Notes: a model not told the origin generated them from the sequence alone. A DNA stretch of 64,000 bases from Dipylidium caninum (GCA_017562135.1 QEYB01000715.1:558001-622000), one strand, 5' to 3'; counted from the stretch's first letter, positions 35,109 to 49,202 are shown. Numbers and translations: made by a program.

Positions 35109-38100
35109 CTCGACGGCAACCTCCTCCACAACCTCTTCTGCGCCCGCCCACTCGCGCGAACAAACAGGGTCACTTGGAAGAGCCGCCATGAGCTCTTCTG
35201 TCCACTTTTCGCTCCCTCTTTTTTAGGCCAGAAATGCCCACACACACACACTCGCACATACACACGCCAGCAAAGCGTGCGTTTAGGGCGCTGCCCAGTC
35301 CTGAGGCTGCCTACCGCACTCACCGCCCGGCCAAACAGGTTATCCCCACACTCATTATGCAACTCGCCCCTTCCGAGACCGACGCACGCCATCGCCATTC
35401 TTCTCCATCGAGCCAAACAGGGTCACCACTTCCACCGTTCACATTCATGCGCCATTTACCAGTGTAAGTATGCACAAGTTGACGAGTGGACATCTCCCGC
35501 CTTCCGCCTACGCGCCCAGTCGCCGTCACTGTCTGTGTGCCCAGGCCGCGGGTCATTTCCCTCCTTGTACTCAGCTTTATATTTTCTACTCGAAGCATGT
35601 TTTTGCCCCACTTAGCCCCGATGCACTAGCAATCCTCCCAATTTAAGACCCTCCGCCCCGTCAAATGCATCGAACCGGTTCGGAAGCGAAGTAAAGCTCA
35701 CCTCGACTAATGGCCTCCTCCGCCCGGTCGGGCATCCGAGGGGCAGCCGCTTTAGGCATCGCTAAATCCTCCAATGTTTATGTGAAGTGGAGACGATGGT
35801 GTGCCTTCAGAATATTGGGAAAGCTAGATTGACTGTGTCCGCTACTAGGGCAAAGTGGAAATGCGTCTTTGAAATTGGGTAAACACACCGCGAGCGTGCA
35901 CAGCAGAGGAAGTTAGCATTTCTATGCACAAAAAGTGTAGAAATTGTGCGACAGTCCAGAACCGCGCGAGTTGGAACAGAGTCGCGTGTGCATGGTGGAG
36001 CAACTGCGTGAGAGGGGAGGCGCGTTATGGACATGGTGGAAAGTGGAGTCTACGCTTTCTCTATGCATAAATAGGAGTTTGAGCCATAATCGGGTGGCAG
36101 ATTGTAAATCGACAGATTATCTGCTTCTTGATGGTGAAAATGGACCCGGTAGAGAAGGGTGACGGCGGCTGACGGCACTAGGCGGTCTCACGGCGATTCC
36201 CACGTGTCAATTGTCGCCGGTGTATCGACGTCCGTTGCCACCAACGCGTCGTCTTCGCGCGGTGCGCGCAGCGCCGAAACGATTCTCCCAACAACAGCGC
36301 TGACGTTGATGACCTGGACGACGCGCAGGCGATGAACGCGACTCGGGAGTAAACAAGTGCACGTGCGCACGCACCACGGACACTTGAAGGTCGTTGGAAA
36401 AGTGCAGAGGCGCAACGACTCCGCGCGCCAGCGTCCGTCGTGCGGTGCGGTGCGGTGCGACGCGTGTGCGTGGACGCGTCAATTGGCTGTCCGGACGCGA
36501 CGCCTTTCCTCCCTCGTCGCGGGTCGATGCTGCTGCTGAATGCAGAGGAAGACAGGCCTCTCCCTCTCTGGGGACTTGATGCTGAGGCCGTGGCTTCACC
36601 TCCACGACGAGGGTTTCCTGCTAAGCCACGAAATGGGCGAGTTATCCAGCCAGAGGCAAGACACCTCGCCCGAATAAACGTAAGCAGTAGCGCCAGGCAT
36701 ACGGTCGGAGTGGCAACGGGAAGAGAGCTCCGGATAAAAATCCATAGGGTAGTCGCGAAAAGAACCCCAGCATATACACAGAAAACGGAAGCGTGAAACC
36801 GCTTACCCGACAAATAAGGAAGCAAAGAATCCCTTTTGTTAGAGTGCGCATAATTTACTATGTACGTGCAGATACAAAGGTTCGGTAAAGAATAGGTTAA
36901 TGAGCATTCGACGACTCTCCGTGAGAAGGAGGCACCTGCGGCACGGGGACCAAGGGCAGAGGCACGGGCACCAGGCTCTCTCGCTTGTATTTCCCGTGGA
37001 GGAGAAGGTATATGTTGACTCTGCGGGGTGGAGGAAAGGGACGTGACCGTACGACTCAGAGGAAAGGCAGGCGTGGCACGGGGGGGGGCTGACACCCCCA
37101 CGATTCAGTCGTGGCTGATGGGCGGGCGCGACTCCGACGTTAAGAGAAGACATGCGGTAGAACGTGGGAGCGAGAAAGCCCACAAATAAAAGAGGGGACT
37201 TGGTGATCTTCAAATAGAGCAATGTAAAGTGATTGTCCGTCATAGTTTCGCGGTAGCTCGGTCCGTTTAAACTCAACAAATTGAGAGTCGATGCAGCCTG
37301 GAGGACAGAAGAAGAGGCGTCCGCTTAAGTCCCGTGCCCCCGGCCACCGCCACAAAGGCCACAGAAAGAGGTATGCAGGCACTCTGCCTGGAGGTAAGCG
37401 GACAAACTGGCACCCGAAGTCTGCAGTGAGGCCACTCGCTTCGAGCGCCAGGCCAGGCTCAATGCCCCCCACGAGGGGCACGAAGCATAGGCCACTAGAT
37501 AAGGCCCATGTTGAAGAACTCTCGAACGCGGCTGAACAGCGCCATGGACGGTGGATACCTCCTTCTCAGACTGCAAGACTGCCACACACAAATAACCACG
37601 TCATATGGCGAGTGTGAGAAAAGCAGCGCAGACAGAGGCATAAAGGCCGGTTGCGCCTGCTCTGTGCTCCGCAGGGCCGTCGGAAGATTGCCACAATCCA
37701 ACCATGGATATCGGAAATGTGATTATAGACGTGGAGTGCGGGGGCAAATAGATTGCAAAAGGTGCTGTGGCCCACAGTCTTTCCGACACGGAAGCGTTCT
37801 CATAATGCTGATGATGTTTGGAGGGCGCGGAAAGGACCCACGGATGACTCGAGACCCCTCGAAAGCGGTTAGTCATACACTCGCTGTTGTATACGTGTAA
37901 GAAAAAAACGCCCCCATGGTTAGTGTGTGCTTTGATACCACCGGGTGGGGATGAGGCTGCCCTTTCTGTCTCCTTTTTGCCGTGACTGACCACCCAGTGG
38001 TCTGGCGTTCTGTGCTCTTGCCCGCAAAGTTGACTTTCAGTATCAAGTCAACCGCAAGGATGGCTCGTTGAGACTGGTAAATGCGCAAACTAAACGGTGC

Positions 38101-38174
38101 AGGTTGTCACTCTGCTACTGAAGGGGGAGGGAGGGATCGACAGCGGCCTTCGCAGCGTGACGCAAACAAAACGT
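35109..38174. other. Convergent intergenic region between DPF and SLC46
   Basis: Both flanking genes end here, so their 3' UTRs lie inside. A CA-rich tract is at about 35239-35263, GTGCG tandem repeats at about 36440-36460, and a nine-base G run at 37080-37088. Plus-strand AATAAA occurs at 36673-36678 and 37185-37190, both far from the DPF stop. A 307-codon minus-strand frame (37101-36178) is Arg/Ser/Ala-rich and has no motif I recognise, so it is not called as a gene. Confidence 0.55.
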
Positions 38175-41100
38175 CTACTGAAATGCCATAAGTAGACACG
38201 GTGGCTTGACCGCAACGCACCCATTAATGACGAAAGCGAGGGCGAGAACCAGGGCTGTCAGGTGGAATACGAAGCCAGCATTAATGAAGACAGTCGCAGC
38301 GAATAGCGCCGGTAGTGCCGTCGACCCGACAAATGATCCCACAGCGTCAGCGAGGCCAATAAGTGCATACAGTCGACCTTGGCGGAAGAGCATGCACAGG
38401 CAAAACCACAGACTGCTATGCAACAACAACAATCAAATACTCCTCCTTCTTCTTATTAGTCTGTGCGCTTTAATGGGGGCTTGGTCCTACCAAAGTGCTC
38501 CTACGAATAATCTGAGCAAGGAAGTGGATATCAGTGTAATTTCATGTAAGGTGGGATAAACTAGTTGGGGCGGCTATGGCATTGTTGAGTTAATTAATTT
38601 GCAGGCTTCCCTTTTTCAAATTTCCTTTCCCCCTTTACCTTCGGCCAACTTACCCTGCATTTCACGCGAAACCAGACTCGACAGAAGTGCTCTAATTAGG
38701 GCTCCGTAAAACTGGAAGGCATTCAGGAACATGCCTAAATACGAAGATATTCGAGTCATGAGAGGGAAACAGAGAGCATAGGTAAAGATTATAAACAAGC
38801 TCTACGTCCTTAACGCGCTAGACAGTGGCATCTGCACAGAGACCCGTCGCTAGGGAAAGGTAACCGTTAAGCGAGTCCGCAACAGGTCTCCCATCGGAAG
38901 CGGGATGTGACTTATCAGTGGAATCAGTTTACAAAGAGAGCAGAGGCACTTAGAATAGAGCGAAACAGGTGGGTTTGGGCACACCAATGAAGAGTAGGAC
39001 GAAGCACGCGGGTTTGTCGAAGTTGCTCGAAAGTCCGTAGAGGAGGCGGGTCACGGTCATGGCCACGAATATGCCGGCGGTGCCCAAAGAGCATGATGCG
39101 TCGGGCCTCGAGGATTTTGACTCTCCTCTCCGCCGCGATTTCCGCCTCCGTAGGACATGCGGCACCGCCGCTGGCGGAAATCTCGGGTGTCCGATTCATG
39201 GGCGTGGTTTTTGTGACTAGTTTAGGCTGCAGGTAGAACATGTTGAGGAGAACAAAAAGACCTGACACGATGGAGCAGCCGATGCCTCGCAGGCCGCTGA
39301 AAGGGGAGACAAATGGTGGCCTCAATAGGCTTCGCAGACGGACGAGTGGCGTTGCTCTAAAAAGCCTGTGTCACTGGGGAAGGGGTAGGCGGGTGTTGAG
39401 AAATAAATGAATGAATGAATGGATATTGCACATCTACCAATCGGTTAGATCCATGACAAATTGCCTGCGAGGCAAACAGCCCCAGTGCCCGGATTGACAC
39501 AGCGTGGGGCGACAGAGGCACAAGGCCTTGCGCCAGCACCTGAGTGTAAAGTAGACGAGGAGGTCCCCACGCGACAATCTAGTCTCTCGTCTCTGGGCTA
39601 GGTGGGCCAACAGTCTCCCGCCATGTTTTCGCACGAAGCAGCAGCATGCAGCACTGGCTGAGACAGACGCGTCGGGGGCGGGGGCGAGGAGAGACGAGGC
39701 TCCTCGGCATCCCGGGCCCGAGGGTCTGGTGGCGGGCGTGCCCTCGTCCGCCCACCACAACGACACAAATAGGCTACTCACATGGCCAGCCCAACTTGCG
39801 AGACGGTCATTGTGAAGGGCTCGCCGATGAAGTAGAGGTTCAGGATTGGAACGTCCGTCATTGCAACCGCGGCGCCGAGCAGGTTCATTATGACTCCCAG
39901 GACTATGGGCACCGTCACGAAGGCAAAGGCCTAAAAGAGGGCGGTGCAATAAGTGCATTCAGCCTGTCCCCAGTCCGCCAAGTCGCAGTTCACATGCTGC
40001 GAAGGCTCGCATGTTTGTTGACACCGTCGACACACTACTGATGCAAATTGTTACTGAGGACATGCGCCTCTCCTCCCCCCCCCCTAAATGCGCCTTCCCA
40101 CTCGTAGTGTTACGTGGGAGCAACCAACGGCGACGCCGACCACCATTGACGCCTGCACTAGCCTCCTCGGCCCACGCCGACTAACCGCGCGAGGACCGTC
40201 GTCGCCGCGAAGTGAACGTCGCAACGCCTGTCCCAACGCGTCTTCCCTGGAGGCAGCACTGATTTTGCCCAAGTGCCACTGCTTCAACAGAGGCCTTTCA
40301 GCTCACTTCCAGCATCAAGTGGAGACGCTTCGCCTCGGATGATCCGCCTGGCGAGAAGAGGCAGTGCGGATGAGTGAGGGCGAAAGAGATGACGCGTCAG
40401 ACCTCCGCAGTCGCGCCTGCTTCCTGCCTTCGGGTGGGTTCTATGACCGTCCCACCCTCGGCCCAATTCGCATGCAGCATTTCCGGCAGCTCGGACTAAG
40501 GGCTTAGCCAACTACGGCACCTCGGGCAGAGAACAACTCTCCTCCCCTCGTGGGTATCGGCCACTCGAGCGGAGACAATCGCCGGCACATCCTTACCCGC
40601 TTCAAAGCGACGCAACGGGTCTCCCTTGGCGACAAACCGGCAGCCCTCGCGGGCTCCTCTTCGTCCTTAGAAGAGCGAAGAAAGAAATGAGATTCTGACT
40701 CCGGGTCACCGCTTCCTCGCGCCTCCTCCGTCTTGCTCGGATTGTGCCAGAGAGCTCGGGTGTTGGGCAGAAATAGCACATTCACTATGTTAATCCCCGT
40801 CAGGGCGAGGATTGACCAGGCGGCGAAAGCGAACCCGAGGCCTTGGATGGCGGGTCCTACAAGCACGAACCAGAAAGAGAGAGGCATTTCACGCGACTAC
40901 GGCGCCACGCGATGTGGACTCGGACGACGGCGAATTCAACGATGGGCCAGTTACGCACCCATGATCATCATGGAGACCGACATCGTGACGCCACTGCAGC
41001 CCTCAAACAGCGCGATGAAGGAGAGTCGCTCGGAGGCCAGCGAAGATTGGACCGCGGCCACCGACTTCGGCTCCCGCCTCTCGAAGATCGACGCGGTTCG

Positions 41101-44100
41101 GCGCCTCCCAAGGCCCCGAGGTTGCGTCTCGCCGTCCATGGGTGGCGGAGCGACCGAGAGCCGACGTTCCGTGACCCCCGCCTTCTCCTCCGTTATATCC
41201 GCGATGCACACGTAGAGCTTCAATTAGCACAAAATGAGAAATTTTGAGGACAGACTCCTCCAAATCTTCCGGCAAGCGTCCTCGAGTGGACCTCGACGCG
41301 ACGCAGCGCGACACGATGGGCCCGCGACAGGCGCCCGCACAAATGCCTCATGGGCGTGGCGTCCACCCGACTTTCCGCCGCATTCAGCCGGCAGAAAATC
41401 CCACTAGTCCACAATGTCAGCGAGACGGGCTGAGCTCAGTTCCCTCCTCCGACCGCCGGTTTTCATCGCCCTATCGAAAAAGGTTTGTTGTGACTTTCTT
41501 CGCCGATGTGAGAAGCTGCGTGAGGTGAGGGGAGCCGCTGACGAGTTGCCCTGAAGAGGACTGACGAGGTTTTCCCGACTTTCTTGACAGCCAAACGACT
41601 GCGATTTGAGCTATTCGCATTAGTCGGAGGAGTTTCGGGGTGGAATGAAGCCATCACATTACGATAAGCTAATCTTTGGCAACACAAGTACCAGAGCATG
41701 CCACGGGATGGCGTTACCTGCGTCGATACGCCGAAGATGCCATTTCCCAGAACACTGGATGGAATTGTGGCGACGATTAGGACCCAGAGGGGCAGATGCA
41801 GAAGCATGACAAGCGCTAAAAGGCAAAGCAGAGGAGAGGGGTTCCCTGAAATTCGTGCCGCACTAGGAATAAGACGAGCCTGCACAACACCCGCCAAAGT
41901 GGCAGTCTGGCATGTTCCTGCGCCCCTACCGAGTGGCGACTGAGCCGAGTGCCACTTGGCCCGGGAGCAGTCGGAGGTTGTGCCTGTATAAACGGGTTTA
42001 ATGCAGGGTGTGTGTTAAGCAAAAGTGTATCGCTGGCGCTTCAGCTGCTGCGGGTGATTGCAAACGCCACGGGGCGGCGCGAGTGCTCGGCCTGAAAGGT
42101 GGCATCTCCTTCGAGCGAGTTCTCGCCAGCATTTTCGCCAACTTCTCCCCCCCCCCTCGACCCGGTGCAAATGAGGCAGCGGGTCGGGGGCGGAATTGGC
42201 CCCTCATGATGTTGGAATCCTGAAAGTGCCCTCAACGCCATAAGATGAGCGGTCGGCTTGCACAATACCCATTCATCTAGTGCAGAACTTGACGCTGCAT
42301 GTTTCGATGCGTTTGCAGGTGCTTTATTCTTCCCCGGATACCGGAAAGTAGCCTCACTCAACGTCGAGCACCGCGGGTTGGTTGTTTGCTTGCCTCTTAG
42401 CTTGGCATCCAGGGTTTGGAGGAGTTAGAGTTTGTTCTGAAGTGGCATCAAGATGGGACACGCGAAACATGCGAAAATAACGTGATGTGAAGCGCTGAGA
42501 GGCTGGAGGATGTGTCCCCTACAAGGTCTGCCTCAGTCAAGCTAGACGACGTAGAAACTAAGCGTTTGAAGCTGCCAACGAACATCAATTTTCCTAAACT
42601 TCTTTGCATGGGAGACGTCGGCGGGTCCACCTGTGCAGTGTCAGCAGTCGCATCTCGCCTCACCCACTCGGTCGTGCAGCACAGTGCAGCAAAGCTGCTC
42701 CCACCTCCTCCTATGCGGCCTCGTTTCACAGTGTCTCTCAGCGAACGGCAGTCTGCACCACTCTGGCGCGAAGAAACTCCGCTGATCAGTCGCTCGCCTC
42801 CCCATCGGCCTGCGAAAGGGCGTCGCACAGACGCACGACAGTCGCCTCTCACGAACCCGCAAAGCCGTCAACGCTGATGGTCGCTCGACAACGCGCCCGT
42901 CCACCGAGTGGCCACACAACCGTCCACCTCACCGCCGCTCCAGTCGCACGTAAAAAACTGCTTGAGGAAGTTAAACAATGCATGTTTATCCGGCAGTGAC
43001 AAATATGAACGACATTAGCGCCGAAAATCCGCACGAACAGTAGGATAGGTAACGTGATCGTCTAACATCGAGGCCCTCGTTTGCGCCAATTAATTTTCGC
43101 AGTGTAGACGTGGAAATTTGTGGAAGTCCCCTTATCAAAACTCTTGAAAAATGGACGGAAACCACCGGTGCGCCGCCATATTTGCACAGTAAAGTGCGGT
43201 ACTCGAGGAGAACCACGTAAATGGACTTACACAAGCTGCTTCGTCGCACACGTGAAACGATGAGCGGACAGTGCAAGATCCAAGATCCGGTGGACTGTCG
43301 AGCAAGGTGGAGTTCGCTCCCGTGCATGCTCATTGTCCAATTGGAGCGGTTGTCCGTTCGTCGGACAAGAGGTCTTGGGGGAGCGAGTCTTGGCAAAACA
43401 GCCCAACCTCGGGACGCAGTTCGTTCCCCACCTACGCGCCTACGCGGAGCCCCATCAAGCATCCTCCTCCGACGTTGTGGCGGTCAAAGTGCCCCCCGCT
43501 GCCGCCCTCTCCGCCTCATGCTAGAGATTTACGAAGGCCACCCTCTCGCATCCTTATCCCCATTTGAAGCTGCCTCCCACGTAACCACAAATCGCCAATT
43601 CTCCATTGTTTTAGTCAGCGAATATCTCCAATTCCGCTGGTCTGGCAAATGGGATGGGTCAGGGCTCTGAGAGCCCCAAAATCGACCGTTCTGCGTTACC
43701 ACTACCACCGGTGTAACACGAAAGAGAGACGCAACAATCAGACGAGGCCTATGTCTTTACGACTACACGACCCCTGTGACACACAAGTGTTAACTCACCT
43801 CCGAATATGAGAAGGCATTTACCAAAAAGTCGGTGCATAAGCCTACCCCCAGTCCTCTCTACGCTCCTCAGGCACGTAAGTAGAGTTTCTGGAAGTTGCA
43901 AATGCACCAAATACAATTGCAAAGCGGGCATAATCGCCCCATAACCCCAAGCCCGAGTGCAGGTGGACGCACCGATGAGAAGCGCCTCGATGCCAAATCC
44001 AATGTACGCGATTACCAGTGCGCATTTGCGTCCGAGTCGGTCTGAGATGAAGCCCAGGGGGACGATGGTGAAGAGGCCGATGACACCGCTCGTGAAACTT

Positions 44101-45713
44101 ATGCTCATGGTGACGACTGCAGACTGTGACTGAACCCACCGCTCCCTCGCACTCCTGTCCATCCCGGAGAACTGCGATCTGCCAGAGAGCAAATAACCTT
44201 TTTCTCATTGGAGTCATGGCCTCGAACAACATCGAGGCGGTTAACAATGCGCGTACGCTTTCACTCTCCACGCAGAGAAGGCTCAAATAATGGACAGGGC
44301 ACGAGGCTCTACCACCCAATCGCCCCAGTACTCCTCTCTCATGACGCCTCATATTTACATGTAAAAGTGCACAATAAATACACGCTGTGGTGCATACCTT
44401 CACGCCCGCCTTGGTTAATCTTAATCTCTGCAAAAGTGCCTTCACCGTTCTTCACATTCTGTCAACAATTTAGTCAAAAAATGATTCCACGAATGCACCA
44501 CAGTACCAACAAAGGATTTTCTCTCGTCTCCGAAGTAACAAATAATTTGTAGGTGTTTCGAACGACTTTAAAAGGGAAGATGGAAGAAGGGAAAGGATAT
44601 AGTTGAAGGGTAGGCAAAGTGCGTGCACCTCTTGACACACTAACCTGCCTGGCATTGGTCCGTTTCCTCTATTTTCAATTCTGATGTCACACGCTCCCGC
44701 AGATGTAGTCTTATGCGCCTACACAATGCCTATCTAGTGTAAAATTTATGAAATTTCACTCTACATTGCGTTCGCAGACCCGATTGAATAGAGATTAAAT
44801 TAAAAGTCAGAGCAAGTAATCTTCACTACACAAATAGTTTTCGGTTTGCATGGAACGAGTCCATCACTAAAACCTGGCTTTACGACTAACTCATTGTAAA
44901 TCATTTCTGGGTCTGGACAGCCTAACAAGTTCGAGAATTATCGTTTAACTCTTTTCAAATTGTATCTACTGTACAAGCTTTAACGAAAAGAAGTGTTGAC
45001 GACAAGAAATTAAACACATTCGTAAGGATTTTAGTGCAACTACTTGACAAATATGGTCGGTTCAAGGTATCGTTGGAAATTCCATCTCACTTTGTTACTC
45101 AACATCTCTCTAGAATCGTGTTCTTTCTATGATTCACTTTAATAAACCACATTTTAAGTGATCTAATCATGATATACTATTCTGGTACTTCCACTAAGTT
45201 TCAACCTTTATATCAGGTTACATGAAGACAAAAATAGCAATATAGACAGTGGGAAATATAGTACACGATTGAACGATAGATTCACATTAATGAAGTTGAG
45301 TCAACAAGTGTTTAGGGTTAACAATGCTTCCCAAACATCTACTCACTGAATACAGACCGTTAGATTTGCAAAATATAAACAATGCGAAGTTACATTCAGT
45401 GAGAATATTTACTTACTGGTTAGCTGTCCCAAGGCAGAAGGCCTCTCCCTCGATGCAAGCAATTACACCAGCAACTTTACTTAGCCTAAAATACAAAATT
45501 CAGGCTTTTTGTTAGAAGAATCTAAATTCCCTTCGTTTCACCTGTCATATGGAAATTATAAACACCAAGCAACCAGTAGCGAAACAACCACACAGCATGA
45601 GCACCGCACCTGTATAGCATGTACTGCGTTTTACAAAATAACATGAGTGTTGCGGTGGCTACAGTGATTACTCCAATAACAAAAACCAGAGCACAGATCG
45701 CCGCACGCCTCAT
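38175..45713 (-). CDS. SLC46: SLC46-family solute carrier (proton-coupled folate/heme transporter-like), ten exons
   Basis: SLC46 members are 12-TM MFS carriers at the plasma membrane or lysosome. Minus-strand exons: 45713-45610, 45485-45417, 44178-43973, 41815-41718, 41217-40959, 40856-40597, 39930-39782, 39296-38985, 38734-38654, 38377-38175. TM1 is RAAICALVFVIGVITVATAT; the TM2-TM3 loop carries DRLGRK, the MFS motif A (residues about 104-109). Later landmarks are GNGIFGVSTQLYVCIADIT (TM4-5), VPIVLGVIMNLLGAA (TM7), QFYGALIRALLSSLV and GRLYALIGLADAVGSFVG (TM10-11), matching the SLC46 'QG-LFA-I-FLE' region. Loops between TM5/TM6 and TM6/TM7 are enlarged and basic/acidic. All junctions match in phase except that exon 8 has one surplus base: VKILEARRIMLFG is followed by TAGIFVAMTVTRLLYG in the next frame. 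Ignoring that base, the product is about 579 aa, longer than the usual 450-480. Substrate cannot be predicted. Confidence 0.85.
39080..39088 (-). other. Apparent frameshift site in SLC46 exon 8
   Basis: The minus strand reads ...CTC TTT GGG CAC... in the upstream frame, but the conserved membrane segment TAGIFVAMTV is open only in the next frame. One G (plus-strand CCC at 39083-39085) is in excess. Splice sites on both sides require the exon to be one base shorter. A consensus error or a genuine mutation would both explain it. Confidence 0.65.
39406..39423. repeat. (AATG)n microsatellite in SLC46 intron 7
   Basis: About four and a half tandem copies of AATG within the intron between exons 7 and 8 of the transporter gene. 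Confidence 0.85.
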
Positions 45714-47540
45714 TTCGCCTCTATGTGACCTTGGTTTTAAATGTCTATCTCCTGAAAGCCTCTAACCCCCGCTTTGACTAATTAAAACGCCCCCAAATGT
45801 ATCAACTTTTAAGAGTTACGAGTAGGGGGTTCAAATCATTCGACATGAACTCATTTGTTTTACATTTAATTAGTTGCCTACTAAAATGATTTTTAACACC
45901 GATGCCACAAAACAGTTGAGTAGCAGACCCATTCAGTAATCGTGCGTTTCAGCGCATGAATCCAAACGATCATTTGGTGACTCCACACCACTGTACAGAA
46001 TCATTGGAACTATCTTTACATTGCCAACGGGTCATATATACGTTATGAAATAACTCGCTGTTGTTGATAAGAACAGGTAGGCGGCTAGCCTCCTCTATTT
46101 AGTAATAACAAACTGATCAGTTCAACCAGAATTAGCCTTGTGCAACGCTTCGACTGTGTCACTATCTGTTATTTTTGCCAGCTCCTCGATATGATATTTC
46201 ACCGTTGTATTTCAACTTTATAAATTTTGCACAATAGGCGCATTTACCTCATCTGATGTAAAGCTACGTGGAACAGTAAATAATATCTTACCATCTAACA
46301 GCATTTCCCATATGTCATCTTACTCGTAAGTCGCACTTGTGTTGGGTCTGATTCCAACCCTGAATTCCCCTTCGGGTTTGGGTTGCAGATCTCCTTTCCC
46401 GTAACTTCGCCACTTAGCTGGCTTTCACGTCTTCTGCGCATGTCACCACTGACTTCCAATCTCCATTATGATCGACATTGGTACGCCCCTGTCTACCATT
46501 CGAATCCATTTCCCAGACACATCTGTAGGAAGTAAGCCTCGGGAAAGCAAGGCATCGGGCGATGTCCACTTGCGAGTCGAACAAACGAGCGACCCTGTGT
46601 TTCATAGTTCTACTGCGAGGAGTCCTCACAAATAAGGGCACTAGACGTAATAATAGTTGCACGCGACATTCAACAACTTCTTAACATGTTCTGTGTAAGT
46701 GTTCTGGCATGTGATAGCCCCACGCCCTACGCCCCACGCCCAACGGAAAGCTGAGAGGTGGCGCATTGTCCCGCTAGTGGAAGCAGCACCTCTCCTCCGG
46801 GGCGTGCTCACTTTCCCCAGTGCAACGAGACAGGAATGCGCATTCGTCCATACATACAACTTCACATGAAAGAGCCCACCTCACGCCCTGCAGTAGCGTG
46901 GAGTTGGGAGCCGCTGCCTCAGTCGTTCGCTACGCGAGTCGCGACGACTGGCCGGGAGACCCAACGTCCGGTGTACGCGGAGGCGGATGCGACTGGTTGG
47001 GCCAGTGTCTTGACCAATGACCCTTTCGGCAAATCATTTGTTTATGAATAGAACGCGGTTACTCTATCACATTCTTCCTTGTTGAAGTAACTTTTCACAC
47101 GTTTATTTTCATCTCCTCTGACCCGAGTAGTGCGACTTCGAATGAAAACAGAGAGTACATGAGGTAGGGCTTTTGTCCAGTTTGTTTGTGCACGAGTCTG
47201 CAAAAAGTGTGTTTGGTGAACTTTAATCGTTCTTGTGACACTCATTGCGCACCCTTTGTGAGACCTGACCCCACGGCTGTTTACATTTTGCTCACCCTCG
47301 CTGGCCTCACCGCAATCAACGCGTCTGTCAGTCCCGCGAGTGTGGCGTCGTAACCCTCGACGCCTGCGCCTGCGACGAGCGCCTCTTCCCTTCCCACACG
47401 GGCTGCGAGGCGGCGGCTGCCCGGTGGTGGCAAGCGCCCCTCGCTTTCCACCATCACCACCACCACCTCCACCATGGCTCCGCGGCACCGCGGAGCTGCT
47501 GGGCTGTTGTCTGTACTGTCTGCGAATTCCCCATTCGGGA

Positions 47541-47565
47541 TGAACGGACAGACGGACGGACGGGC
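47541..47565. repeat. GGAC-type tetranucleotide repeat
   Basis: Imperfect tandem GGAC/GACA/GGGC units on the plus strand in the SLC46-hunchback intergenic region. Confidence 0.7.
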
Positions 47566-48250
47566 GGGGCAGTTGCTAGTCGTCCATCCACGTTGTTAGT
47601 TAGCAGACGAGGCTTCGCGCCTTAATTTTCGCACTGGCTGCACTTCCCTGCCGTTCTTCTTCGTCTTCTCAACAGCAGAAGTGGATGACCACTACACATT
47701 TTTCGTCCGTTAAAGTGGCAAAAGCGTGCGTGGAGCCGAGGGCTCGAATGGGCACTGCCCTTTGTGCCACGAGGGGCGAGGCGACGCTCAAAGGCATTTT
47801 AGCTTGGGAAGACGACAGCCTAAAATCTCGACGGTCACTGTGAGTGGGACCAGGCGCGCATGGCTTCGCGGTCCTCGTTGACGGGTTGGTACCCTTCAAA
47901 TAGCACTGAGGACAACAGCGTTGATGATGGAGCGCGGGATTCTCAAGTGGCGGCGGACAGACAGGCAGAGGTGGCACAGTGTTCTCATAAAGTTGATAAA
48001 TTTTCGCCCGACGGCGTGGTGCCCCACAGGAATGGTATGGAATATTGTATGGGAAGATTGAATTACAGCGTGGAACAAAAGACCTCCTTCCTCCCCTCCA
48101 CGCATACATCAGTCTGCTCTCGCAACTCCAACTTTTCATTGTAGCGGTTTTCCATTTCATGTTCGGCCTTCAGTCGGGCGGTGGTGCGTGGGGATCGCAG
48201 ATGTGTGACGCCGGTGCTGGCAGCAGACGGGGAGCGAGGCGGCGGTGACT

Positions 48251-48347
48251 GGGGGGAGGAGGGAGGAGAGGGAGGCGAGCGAGGCGAGGCGAGGCGGGCG
48301 AGGTGAGGTGAGGTGGGGTGGGGTGGGGTGGGGTGTGGGCGGGGGGC
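48251..48347 (+). repeat. Purine-rich GGCGA / GGTGA / GGGGT tandem tract
   Basis: About 95 bases that are nearly all G and A with regular C or T, passing from GGAGG, through GGCGA and GGTGA units, to four tandem GGGGT units and a six-G run. The strand asymmetry is strong, and the last part fits G-quadruplex spacing. Confidence 0.85.
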
Positions 48348-49202
48348 CGCTGCGACCCGGTAAAAGCGAATAAGTCGGCCGACAAACCACCGGGCTTGTC
48401 TGGACCAATCTGGCCCGCGCGGTTGCCAGGACGACCGCCACCGCAGCAGCCCCCAAAGCCACTTGCCTGCATAAACAATGGCCGTCTGGTGCGCACTCCG
48501 CCCCGCACTAAATATAAACTCCTTCCGATTCCGGCCATCTCGACATCATAGACGTCGGCCTACTTATCAGTTGACTCTGCGACGTTTGCACCTCCTCGGT
48601 GACGTCGTTTGGTCTCGCCTTCGGTCAGTCGCTCACCCGCTTCCCATAAGCCTAAGCCCTCAAGGCAGTGAACTTTGGTCTGGTAAAGTTGTCAGAAGAC
48701 AAGCTCAAGTTAGCGAGTACAGAAACAGCAGCAGCAACAACTTTCGCATTCCCGGGAGCGGATGCGAGCGGTGAGGTGTGCGAAGGTTTCTCTGACCTCA
48801 GAGGCGGTCTCAGACGGCAGACCCGAGTGGCTGATCATGACTCCGAATGGTAACCGGTTCGCGAGGCACTTTGGAGATTCTTTCCATTTCCGGCCTTCCA
48901 CAGACCCGGGAGGCGCCACCGAGACGCGGCCGCGTCTTCCCCTCCTGCCAGGATTGTCCGCAAGCTGCCCTCGCACCCACGGGTGACGCCGGTGTGGTGA
49001 AACTGACACTAGCCTGTCTGGCGGGTTGCAGGTGCCACACCGGAGACCCTCTCACTTCCGCGTGTCAAGTGCGTGTGGACGCCGGAGTGGGGGAAGGCGA
49101 GCGCGCGTATCACACCTCCTTTTTCACTTCACGCGAACTACTCTGCGTCTGGCAGCTGCATGACATGCGCTTTGCTGGCGGCTGTGGACGCGCACGTCCG
49201 CT

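Noticed and set aside
36178..37101. 307-codon minus-strand open frame
   Set aside because: Arg/Ser/Ala-rich composition, no domain, overlapping frames open on both strands, and location in a GC-rich convergent intergenic region. Most likely chance.
45820..45840. tRNA B-box-like GGTTCAAATC
   Set aside because: No matching A box, acceptor stem or cloverleaf could be formed around it.
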